DNA of 6,022 nt from an uncultured Campylobacter sp. (GCA_900772495.1 CAAHEJ010000028.1:1-6022); one strand, 5' to 3'; positions 1 through 4,923 are shown, counted from the stretch's first letter. The notes: generated by a model not told the origin, from the sequence alone. A program made the numbers and translations.

Positions 1-85
1 GACTATCCTCGCCGCCATAACTTCCAAGCCAACCAGCCACAGCGTCAATATCTACGCCATAAGCAACTAAAATTTCTTTTGCCAT
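1..85 (-). CDS. pgdA: PgdA-type polysaccharide (peptidoglycan) deacetylase, N-terminal fragment
   Basis: Only the first 28 codons are present; the gene continues past the left edge. The visible protein begins [20 protein letters not shown] and goes on with a glycine-rich GSYGGEDS stretch. From memory this matches the start of H. pylori HP0310, a NodB/PuuE-like cyclic-imidase/deacetylase-fold enzyme reported to N-deacetylate peptidoglycan and help resist lysozyme. The aspartates at residues 12 and 14 fall where this family has its first catalytic/metal-binding motif; the metal-binding histidines would lie outside the window. The ATG at 83-85 follows AAAGGAG (complement of 91-97) by five bases. 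That ribosome site shares bases with the TAA stop of the upstream hydrolase gene, so the two genes are cotranscribed and probably translationally coupled. Family assignment is good; the exact substrate cannot be judged from this fragment, and related proteins act on other small amides. Confidence 0.85.
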
Positions 86-95
86 TTTTGCTCCT

Positions 96-941
96 TTATT
101 TGAGATTTGCAAACACTTTTTTAATCAACTTCAAATCAAAATCTTTAAGATAAGGCAAAGCCTTTCTTTGCGGGGTTATTTCATTTAAATTTAGCTCGCA
201 AAGCACGCACTCATCAAGCTCGCTTGCCTTTTTTAGCACCTTGCCCTTTGGCGAAACCACGCGTGAATCGCCCGTAAATTCTAAATTTTCCTTTGAATTC
301 TTATCAAAAGCACTGCCGCTTAAACCGCAAGCCAGCACGAAACAGCCATTTTCCAAAGCCCGCACCCTGCTGAGTAAATCCCAATTATACGCCCTCACCT
401 TGCCAAAGGCACTTGGATAAATAAGCATTTGCGCGCCCTTTAAGGCTAAAATTCGTGCGCCCTCGCCAAAGCCTAATTCATAGCAAATTTGCAAGCCAAC
501 TTTCACCTTAAATTCGCCAAAATTTAGGCTAAAAACTTCATAATCCTTGCCCCTGCTGAAACGCTTTTTTTCGCCATTCCACAAATAAATTTTGCGGTGT
601 TTGCCGACAAGTTTGCCTTTCGGGCTGATGATGAAAGCCGTGTCATAAAGGCTTTTGCGCGCTTTTTCTATGCCACAAGCGATGATATAAACGGCGTTTT
701 TCCTTGCAAATTCGCTCAAAGCCTTGAAAGAAGGGTGCGAAATAGGGCTTTTAAAATCAATGCCAAATTCAAAGTCCTTATCACTCACGCAATATCCGTT
801 GTCAAAAAGCTCGGGCAGCACGATGAGCCTAGCACCTTGCTCGCACGCCTTTTGCGCCATTTGCAAGGCTAAATGCAAATTCTCTTTGAGCTTGTAAGGC
901 GTGGCGTTCATTTGAACGAGAGCGACTTTTAATTTTTGCAT
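96..941 (-). CDS. Carbon-nitrogen hydrolase (nitrilase superfamily amidase)
   Basis: A complete 281-residue cytoplasmic enzyme of the nitrilase/amidase superfamily, which hydrolyses non-peptide C-N bonds through a Glu-Lys-Cys triad. All three residues are visible: Glu44 in VLPELF, Lys117 in KHRKIYLW and Cys153 in LQICYELGF. The length matches single-domain members such as N-carbamoylputrescine amidase, beta-ureidopropionase and omega-amidase. The residues after the catalytic cysteine (YELGF rather than the usual YD.RFPE) are atypical, so I do not assign a substrate. From memory C. jejuni has a similar protein annotated only as a hydrolase (Cj0947c). The start is the ATG at 939-941, with AAAGG seven bases upstream. 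A TAAAAT box lies about 20 bases upstream of the start. The stop TAA (96-98) overlaps the ribosome site of the PgdA-type deacetylase, so the two form an operon. No signal peptide or membrane segment is present. Confidence 0.9.
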
Positions 942-960
942 TTTGTTGCCTTTTTATTTA

Positions 961-966
961 ATTTTA
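961..966 (-). promoter_or_regulatory. Candidate -10 box for the hydrolase-deacetylase operon
   Basis: On the minus strand TAAAAT lies 20 bases upstream of the hydrolase ATG. Upstream on that strand the DNA is T/A-rich (TTTTTTAAG, AAAAATTTAAG) without a clear -35, as is usual for sigma-70 promoters in Campylobacter. It would give a very short leader. Assigned by pattern only. Confidence 0.35.
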
Positions 967-1029
967 GCCGCTTAAACTTAAATTTTTCTTAAAAAACGCT
1001 TAATCAAGCAAAAAATAATCAAAATTGTG

Positions 1030-1035
1030 TAAAAT
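1030..1035 (+). promoter_or_regulatory. Candidate -10 box for radA
   Basis: TAAAAT, preceded by TTGTG, lies 30 bases upstream of the radA ATG. An A-rich segment (AAAAAATAATCAAAA) precedes it and no -35 is evident. It is the same hexamer as the candidate on the opposite strand at 961-966, consistent with two divergent promoters in the 942-1064 gap. Confidence 0.4.
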
Positions 1036-1064
1036 TGTATTTTATTTGCGAAAAAAGGACAACT

Positions 1065-2405
1065 ATGGCGAAAAAAACTATCATTTTTGAGTGTCAAGCC
1101 TGTGGCAATCAGCAAAGCAAATGGGTAGGTAAATGCCCAGAATGCGGTGCTTGGGACAGCTTTGTAGAGCTAAAAGCCGAGCAAATCGCTGTTTTAAAAG
1201 AGCTTTCAAAGGCTAGCAAGGGTGCAAGCAGTGCCGTTTGCATTGAAAAAGTGGAGATTGAGAGCTTTCAAAGGCTTGCAACGGGCGACATTGAGCTTGA
1301 TTTGGTTTTGGGCGGAGGCTTGGTCGTAGGCTCGCTTGTGCTGATAGGCGGAAGTCCGGGCGTTGGTAAATCCACGCTTTTGCTTAAAATCGCCGCAAAT
1401 TTAGCACGAAGCGGCAAAAAAGTGCTGTATGTAAGCGGCGAGGAAAGCAAGAGTCAAATCAAACTGCGAGCTGATAGGCTTGAAGCAAACGACAAAAACC
1501 TTTTTTTGCTCACAGAGCTTTGTTTGGAGGACATTTTAGATGAGCTGCACAAGGGCGAATTTGAAATTCTCATCGTGGATTCTATACAAACGCTTTATTC
1601 AAACAAGGTCGCCTCCGCCGCTGGCTCGCTCACTCAGGTGCGTGAGATTACCTTTGAGCTGATGAGAGTGAGCAAAGCGCGAAATGTCAGCACTTTCATC
1701 ATCGGACATATCACAAAAGACGGCGCTATCGCTGGTCCGCGCGTTTTAGAGCATATGGTTGATGTGGTGCTTTATTTTGAGGGGGACGCGACAAAGGAAA
1801 TCAGGCTTTTGCGTGGCTTTAAAAACCGCTTTGGCGGCACGAGCGAGGTGGGGATTTTTGAGATGAGTGCAAAGGGGCTTGTGAGCGCAAAGGACATAGC
1901 AAACCGCTTTTTCACGCGGGGCAAAGCTGTGGCTGGCAGTGCTTTGGGCGTGGTTATGGAGGGTTCGCGTGCGTTGGTGCTCGAAATTCAGGCTCTTGTG
2001 TGTGAGAGTGGCTACCCCAAACGCAGCTCCACAGGCTATGAAAAAAACCGCCTTGATATGCTTTTGGCGCTTTTGGAGCGAAAGTTGGGGCTAAATTTGG
2101 GGCATTATGATGTTTTTGTCAATGTAAGCGGCGGAGTGAAAATCAGCGAAACGGCTGCTGATTTGGCAGTGGTAGCGGCGATAATTTCGAGTTTTAAGAA
2201 CCGTCCGTTAAGCAAGGATAGCGTGTTTATCGGCGAGCTTAGCCTAAATGGCGAGATAAGAGAGGTGTTTAGCCTTGATGTGCGCCTTAAAGAAGCGGCT
2301 ATGCAGAAATTTAAAAGCGCGATAATCCCCGCTAAACCGCTTGAAGAAGTGGGGCTAAAATGCTTTGTAACCACAGAGTTGAGTCAGGTTTTGGAGTGGA
2401 TGTAA
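1065..2405 (+). CDS. radA: DNA repair protein RadA (branch-migration ATPase/helicase)
   Basis: RadA (Sms) is a cytoplasmic RecA-like motor that helps process and extend recombination intermediates with RecA; in naturally competent bacteria it also supports transformation. The 446-residue product has every family domain. A four-cysteine zinc finger lies at residues 10-27 (C10, C13, C24, C27). Walker A GGSPGVGKST is at 95-104 and the Walker B aspartate is D172 in EILIVDS. The RadA-specific KNRFG motif is at 253-257. A Lon-protease-like C-terminal domain follows from about 270 to the end (GSRALVLEIQALV, then SGGVKISETAADLAVVAAI). The length is close to the usual 450-460. I place the start at the ATG at 1065 because AAAAAAGGAC lies just upstream and the zinc finger is then at the normal distance from the N-terminus; an in-frame TTG at 1035 would add ten residues without support. 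No frameshift or lost motif is seen. It is transcribed alone, divergent from the hydrolase. Confidence 0.97.
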   Translation: MAKKTIIFECQACGNQQSKWVGKCPECGAWDSFVELKAEQIAVLKELSKASKGASSAVCIEKVEIESFQRLATGDIELDLVLGGGLVVGSLVLIGGSPGVGKSTLLLKIAANLARSGKKVLYVSGEESKSQIKLRADRLEANDKNLFLLTELCLEDILDELHKGEFEILIVDSIQTLYSNKVASAAGSLTQVREITFELMRVSKARNVSTFIIGHITKDGAIAGPRVLEHMVDVVLYFEGDATKEIRLLRGFKNRFGGTSEVGIFEMSAKGLVSAKDIANRFFTRGKAVAGSALGVVMEGSRALVLEIQALVCESGYPKRSSTGYEKNRLDMLLALLERKLGLNLGHYDVFVNVSGGVKISETAADLAVVAAIISSFKNRPLSKDSVFIGELSLNGEIREVFSLDVRLKEAAMQKFKSAIIPAKPLEEVGLKCFVTTELSQVLEWM

Positions 2406-2462
2406 GGGCGAAATTTAGCGAGTTGGCTTGAATTGATGGCAACGCTTGCTTTTTTCTATGGC

Positions 2463-2530
2463 TTGCCACGATTTGCTTTTTTGCAAGGGCGCAAGGACGG
2501 CGAAATGTTGTCATTTTGAGTGGGCAAAAC
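2463..2530. repeat. Degenerate intergenic repeat-like segment downstream of radA
   Basis: This stretch carries, in order, TTGCCACG (2463-2470), a TTGC..GCAA mini-hairpin, GCGCAAGGACGG (2489-2500) and TGTCATTTTGAG (2509-2520). I recognise this order from widespread non-coding repeat relics in bacterial genomes (ATTGCCACG...CGCAAGGACG...TGTCATTTTGAG). GCAAGGACG recurs in the other large gap of the window, at 3542-3550. Translations of the area give the CHFE.AKR type of peptide that such repeats often produce in spurious ORFs. No coding potential is supported. Confidence 0.4.
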
Positions 2531-2577
2531 GAGCGACCAGCGGATTACAAGGCACAACAAAATGCGTTGCAGGCACA

Positions 2578-2651
2578 AAGCAAACCCACAAAACTCCACA
2601 CAACTCTAAAAAACCATATAAAACTACAAAAACCATAAAAACCCCAAAAAA
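2578..2651 (+). promoter_or_regulatory. C/A-rich, G-poor tract; possible Rho-utilisation region after radA
   Basis: In this tract of about 74 bases the plus strand has essentially one G, at its left end; it is mostly A with scattered C (for example ACCCACAAAACTCCACACAA). A radA read-through transcript here would be unstructured, C-containing and G-poor, which is the known character of Rho-utilisation sites. It lies 170-250 bases past the radA stop, and radA has no strong intrinsic terminator of its own nearby. The role is inferred from composition only. Confidence 0.25.
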
Positions 2652-2681
2652 GCCCTTTAAAATTGCATTCCAAGGGCTTTT
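2648..2681 (-). terminator. Intrinsic terminator of the lipoprotein/acidic-protein transcript (possibly bidirectional)
   Basis: A perfect 10-bp stem, AAAAGCCCTT (2648-2657) with AAGGGCTTTT (2672-2681), closes a 14-base loop. Read on the minus strand, the stem ends in GGGC followed by six T, and a second T5 run lies a few bases further. It sits nine bases past the stop of the acidic protein gene. On the plus strand the T run is only four bases, so radA termination here would be weaker. Confidence 0.8.
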
Positions 2682-2689
2682 ATCAAAGT

Positions 2690-2869
2690 TTAATCGTCAT
2701 TCTCTTCTTCACACTCTTTTTCGTATTCGTTTTCGTTTTCTATATATTTATCATAAAGTTGTTTAAGTTCTTTATAATCCATATCTCTTAATTCGCCCGA
2801 GTTATAAGTCTCTGACATATAATCAATCATTCTTTCTATCTCTTCTTCTCTTTCATCATAATCTCTCAC
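2690..2869 (-). CDS. Small, highly acidic hypothetical protein (59 aa, GTG start)
   Basis: I do not recognise this protein. It starts with GTG at 2867-2869, with AAAGGA (complement of 2876-2881) six bases upstream, and ends at TAA 2690-2692, just before a strong terminator. The start reads (V/M)RDYDEREEEIERMIDY and the end KECEEENDD. By hand count it has 24 Asp/Glu and 8 Arg/Lys in 59 residues, with seven tyrosines: a net charge near -16 and probably mostly helical. There is no signal peptide or membrane segment, so it is cytoplasmic. Residues 44-52 alternate Glu with Asn/Tyr/Lys, encoded by a short hexamer repeat. The start overlaps the end of the lipoprotein gene by 14 bases in another frame, which implies coupling. 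GC is about 30% (50 of 169 bases counted), against 47-50% in segments of radA, the lipoprotein and the helix-turn-helix gene, suggesting a different origin. A DNA-mimic or regulator-binding role is possible but unproven; it could also be the frameshifted tail of the lipoprotein gene. Confidence 0.6.
   Translation of the reverse strand: MRDYDEREEEIERMIDYMSETYNSGELRDMDYKELKQLYDKYIENENEYEKECEEENDD
2720..2740. repeat. Short in-gene hexamer tandem repeat (about 3.5 units)
   Basis: On the plus strand the run is TTCGTA TTCGTT TTCGTT TTC. On the coding (minus) strand it is GAA AAC GAA AAC GAA TAC GAA, giving alternating Glu-Asn/Tyr near the C-terminus of the acidic protein. Because the unit is six bases, copy-number change would lengthen or shorten the acidic tail by two residues without shifting frame. 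Confidence 0.6.
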
Positions 2870-3008
2870 AATCTTTCCTTTCGTTAATGAAATAGTTGTC
2901 TTTTTCCATATACTGCACTTCTATGGGCGCACTACCGCCTGCGGCATCGCAAGCTAAAAAGCCCAAAGCCACAAAGCAAAGGGCTGCCTTCAAAATGAAG
3001 TTTTTCGT
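2856..3008 (-). CDS. Small putative lipoprotein, apparent ACG start
   Basis: The frame encodes a classical lipoprotein signal peptide: KNFILKAALCFVALGFLAC followed by DAAGGSAP. A basic N-terminus is followed by a hydrophobic core and FLAC, with Cys20 as the expected lipidated residue (Leu at -2 is less usual). The mature part is only about 31 residues (PIEVQYMEKDNYF..., ending KDCERL). It should be exported by Sec, lipidated and membrane-anchored. The start is odd. A strong AAAAAGGAG (complement of about 3013-3021) is placed ideally, but the codon five bases after it is ACG (3006-3008), one base from ATG. The nearest accepted in-frame start is the TTG five codons later (2991-2993), which keeps a shorter signal peptide but lacks a good ribosome site. 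So this is either a rare ACG start, a TTG start, or a start-codon loss. From memory C. jejuni has a small lipoprotein gene (Cj0946) next to its carbon-nitrogen hydrolase; homology is unchecked. Confidence 0.55.
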   Translation of the reverse strand, partial: TKNFILKAALCFVALGFLACDAAGGSAPIEVQYMEKDNYFINERKDCERL

Positions 3009-3066
3009 TTTTACTCCTTTTTCTAAAAATTTAAGCTCAAAATTTACACAAAATAAACTTAATTTT

Positions 3067-3122
3067 TAACAAAGAAATAATTACTCAATTTTTAAAATTT
3101 TTAAGTATTATTTCCTTTGTTA
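3067..3122. repeat. Near-perfect 19-bp inverted repeat between divergent genes; candidate operator/promoter element
   Basis: The left arm TAACAAAGAAATAATTACT (3067-3085) and the reverse complement of the right arm, TAACAAAGGAAATAATACT (3104-3122), are both 19 bases and differ only by compensating one-base indels. The 18-base centre is two AATTTTT tracts nine bases apart, likely curved DNA. The centre (3094.5) is about 85 bases from both the helix-turn-helix ATG (3179) and the lipoprotein ACG (3008). Each arm carries an outward-facing -10-like sequence: TATTAT on the plus strand and TAATTA (complement of 3078-3083) on the minus strand. The geometry fits a two-way operator or paired promoters. 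That it binds the neighbouring regulator is inference. Confidence 0.6.
3106..3111 (+). promoter_or_regulatory. Candidate -10 box for the helix-turn-helix gene
   Basis: TATTAT, preceded by AAG and by two T5 tracts upstream (3089-3093, 3098-3102), matches the Campylobacter pattern of a -10 with phased T-rich DNA and no -35. It lies inside the right arm of the inverted repeat and would give a leader of about 60 bases containing the 3147-3174 hairpin. Confidence 0.3.
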
Positions 3123-3146
3123 GTTTTTATGAGAAAATGCACTAAA

Positions 3147-3174
3147 TTCCTTAAAAAATTTAGCTTTTAAGGAA
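3147..3174 (+). promoter_or_regulatory. Perfect hairpin sequestering the ribosome binding site of the helix-turn-helix gene
   Basis: TTCCTTAAAA (3147-3156) pairs perfectly with TTTTAAGGAA (3165-3174) across an 8-base loop. The right arm contains the Shine-Dalgarno AAGGA (3169-3173), ending five bases before the ATG at 3179. A competing 7-bp stem, CTAAATT (3142-3148) with AATTTAG (3157-3163), uses the left-arm border and the loop, cannot coexist with the first stem, and leaves AAGGA free. The pairings are seen directly. Function as a translational switch, thermometer-like element or DNA operator is inferred. The AT-rich context makes some chance pairing likely, but ten perfect pairs on the ribosome site is more than expected. 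Confidence 0.5.
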
Positions 3175-3178
3175 CTGT

Positions 3179-3400
3179 ATGAAAGAGATGAAAGCTCCTA
3201 GCAAACTCAGCCAGCGCGATATGGCGGGCATTTTAAAGGTAGATACAAAGACACTTTATAATTGGCGCAAACACAAGCCAGAGCTTTATTCCATCGTGCT
3301 GCTTGGCTTTAAATTCAAAGAGCTGATGCAAGCGCAAAAGGACTTTTTAAGCGAACTTGAAACCATAGAACAAGGCTTAAACGAAAGATTACGCCTGTGA
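3179..3400 (+). CDS. Small helix-turn-helix DNA-binding protein (73 aa)
   Basis: A 73-residue basic protein without signal peptide, probably a cytoplasmic DNA-binding regulator. Residues 10-32 (LSQRDMAGILKVDTKTLYNWRKH) form a helix-turn-helix: first helix about 11-19, turn KVD, recognition helix about 23-32 with TLYNWRK as in transposase, terminase-small-subunit and MerR-like folds. The C-terminal half (about 45-73, FKELMQAQKDFLSELETIEQ onward) is an amphipathic helix that may dimerise the protein, which would suit binding to an inverted repeat. The start at 3179 follows AAGGA by five bases; Met4 is an alternative without its own ribosome site. GC of its first 60 bases (29 of 60) matches the large genes, unlike the acidic gene across the divergent region. 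The best guess for its target is the inverted repeat at 3067-3122, from position only. I do not recognise a named family. Confidence 0.8.
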   Translation: MKEMKAPSKLSQRDMAGILKVDTKTLYNWRKHKPELYSIVLLGFKFKELMQAQKDFLSELETIEQGLNERLRL

Positions 3401-3409
3401 ATTTGCCTC

Positions 3410-3550
3410 TCATTGCGAGCTGTGCGGAATTTGTGCTTGAATTTTTGAGCTTTTGGGTTTGTTTTTGGCTTTGAAATTTATTTTTTAAGTTTCGTGTTAA
3501 AATTTCGCCGTTGTGTTGTGAGCTTTGTGGAATTTAAGCTCGCAAGGACG
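3410..3550. repeat. Non-coding gap with repeat relics between the helix-turn-helix gene and the permease
   Basis: The gap 3401-3560 has no supported gene. It contains TCATTGCGAGC (3410-3420) and GCTCGCAAGGACG (3538-3550), a pair typical of degenerate intergenic repeats. An imperfect internal duplication is also visible: GCGAGCTGTGCGGAATTTG near 3415 against GTGAGCTTTGTGGAATTTA near 3518. The stem GAGCTT (3520-3525) with AAGCTC (3536-3541) is a small hairpin in the second copy. No T run follows these structures, so they are not convincing terminators. Confidence 0.35.
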
Positions 3551-3572
3551 AAACGAATTTTTACTCGTTTCG
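3549..3572 (-). terminator. Hairpin overlapping the permease stop codon (weak terminator or mRNA 3' end)
   Basis: CGAAACGA (3549-3556) pairs perfectly with TCGTTTCG (3565-3572), with the TAA stop of the permease (3561-3563) in the 8-base loop. No T run follows on either strand, so it is at best a weak intrinsic terminator or a stabilising 3' end for the converging transcripts. Confidence 0.3.
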
Positions 3573-4805
3573 CAAGGTGTCAAGGACATTAACTTGCGTA
3601 GCTTTGCGGGCGGGGTAATACGAGCTTATCATCACTATAAACGCCGCTCCCACGATAGCTAGGATAAAGTCAAGTCCGTCTAAGTCCAGCAGCAGTTTGC
3701 TTGTGCCATACACATCGGCGGGCAAGGTGATAATGTCGAAATTTTCGAGCAACCACAGCACAAAAAACGACAAAGCCACGCCACACAGCATTCCAAAGCC
3801 GCCCACAAGCGTGCCAAGTGCGAAAAAGGCTTTTTTCACTTCGCTTTTGCTTGCTCCAAGTGCGAGCAAAAGGGCTATTTCGGCGCGGCGGTTCATCACT
3901 ATCATCAGCAAAGAGCTTACTATGTTTAAGCTTGCGGCTAAAATGATAAGCAAAAGCACGATGAAAAGGGCGCGTTTTTCAAGCTCTAATGCCGAAAACA
4001 AATTCGCATTTTGCTCCCACCAGCCTACTACGCGGTATTTCTCGCCAAGTTTTTGCTGCATTTGCGCTTGTAAGCCTTGCAAGGCGTGTATGTCGCCAGC
4101 GCTAATGCCCTTTGCAGCGATATGCACGCCATTATAAGTCGCTCCACGCCCTAAAACAAGGCGCACAGAGTCAATGTCCGCATACATATACGCCCTATCA
4201 TAGAGCGCAAGCCCCGATGAAAAGCTGTGGCGGACATCAAAACGCTTGGTTTGCGGTGTGAGCGCAAGTCCGCTAGGGCTTAGGTTAGAAAAGATAATGG
4301 GCAGTTTGTCATCTTTTTGCAAGCCAAACTCATCAACAAGCCCGCGCCCTACGAGTATGTCAAAGCCTTGCAAATCTTTGTCTTTTAGGGCTTCGCGCAC
4401 GACTTTGTTGATTTGCTTTTCGTCCTTTGAATGCACGCCAAAAAGTATGCCGCCCTCGAATTTACTGCCTCCGCGCGCAATCACCTGCGTGCTGATATAT
4501 GGACTGATGATGAGTTGCGGGAAAGTTGCTCGTAAATTCTCCACAAAGGCTTCATCTAGGGCGATTTTTTGGGCTGAAAACACGGACAAAGGGTAGTTCA
4601 TCACGGCAAATCGCTCGCGCAAGCCCTTGTCAAAGCCGTTCATTATTGCCATCGCTACCAAAAGCACGCAAAGCCCCACGCACACGCCGATGAAAGCAAG
4701 CACCATAGAGAGCATTATAAAGGGCTGTTCCTTGTCAAAACGCAGGTATTTAAAGAGCAAATAATCCGTTACGGACTGGCTTTTGCTTGATTTGATTTTT
4801 TTCAT
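3561..4805 (-). CDS. lolE: LolC/LolE-family ABC transporter permease (lipoprotein release)
   Basis: A complete 414-residue inner-membrane protein with the LolC/E (MacB/FtsX-like) layout. TM1 is at about 30-55. A large periplasmic domain spans about 57-275. TM2 is at about 280-304, followed by the cytoplasmic coupling segment NRRAEIALLLALGASKSEVK. TM3 is at about 329-353 and TM4 at about 380-397, then the family C-terminal signature YYPARKATQVNVLDTLR. With an ATPase (LolD) encoded elsewhere, such permeases extract lipoproteins from the inner membrane and hand them to LolA. The length matches LolC/LolE (about 400-415). The symbol is a family label: some bacteria have a single hybrid permease, so LolC, LolE or LolF cannot be told apart here. 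The ATG at 4803-4805 has AAGG seven bases upstream. It follows secA on the same strand with a 118-base gap. From memory C. jejuni has the same pair (Cj0942c secA, Cj0941c). Confidence 0.88.
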   Translation of the reverse strand: MKKIKSSKSQSVTDYLLFKYLRFDKEQPFIMLSMVLAFIGVCVGLCVLLVAMAIMNGFDKGLRERFAVMNYPLSVFSAQKIALDEAFVENLRATFPQLIISPYISTQVIARGGSKFEGGILFGVHSKDEKQINKVVREALKDKDLQGFDILVGRGLVDEFGLQKDDKLPIIFSNLSPSGLALTPQTKRFDVRHSFSSGLALYDRAYMYADIDSVRLVLGRGATYNGVHIAAKGISAGDIHALQGLQAQMQQKLGEKYRVVGWWEQNANLFSALELEKRALFIVLLLIILAASLNIVSSLLMIVMNRRAEIALLLALGASKSEVKKAFFALGTLVGGFGMLCGVALSFFVLWLLENFDIITLPADVYGTSKLLLDLDGLDFILAIVGAAFIVMISSYYPARKATQVNVLDTLRNE

Positions 4806-4866
4806 TTGCGCGCCTTGCGTGCTGAAATTTGGCTAAATTCAGCGGAATTTTCGCAAAAATTTACAC

Positions 4867-4895
4867 AAAAAAAGGCGAATTTTGCTTTAAAATTC
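4867..4895 (-). terminator. AT-rich hairpin plus T7 between secA and the permease (possible attenuating terminator)
   Basis: On the minus strand GAATTTT (complement of 4889-4895) pairs with AAAATTC (complement of 4877-4883) around a 5-base loop, then GCC and seven T follow. It starts about 28 bases past the secA stop. The stem has only two G-C pairs, so it is weak and may let some transcripts continue into the permease gene. It may also be chance in AT-rich DNA. Confidence 0.3.
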
Positions 4896-4923
4896 ATAGC
4901 ACAAGAACTTGCGTTGCTTAAAT

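Noticed and set aside
597..872. 91-codon plus-strand frame inside the hydrolase
   Set aside because: It is wholly antisense to the well-supported hydrolase with its complete catalytic triad.
1035..1064. Ten-residue N-terminal extension of RadA from TTG
   Set aside because: The ATG at 1065 has the ribosome site and puts the zinc finger at the normal position; the extension lies over the likely promoter and leader.
2332..2514. 60-codon minus-strand frame across the radA 3' end
   Set aside because: It overlaps the conserved radA C-terminus in antisense, with no motif and no ribosome site that I can see.
2446..2766. 106-codon plus-strand frame downstream of radA
   Set aside because: It starts at TTG without a ribosome site, runs through the terminator hairpin and into the antisense of the acidic gene, and has the biased Lys/Thr-rich composition expected of the A/C-rich tract and repeat relic.
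2406..3560. CRISPR array, tRNA or rRNA in the intergenic regions
   Set aside because: I looked for regularly spaced direct repeats, cloverleaf arms and conserved rRNA words and saw none; the repeats present are inverted or degenerate.
4246..4596. 116-codon plus-strand frame inside the permease gene (a similar one lies at 3697-4137)
   Set aside because: Both are antisense to the permease, rich in Ser/Pro/Ala as expected of a shadow frame, and have no ribosome site.
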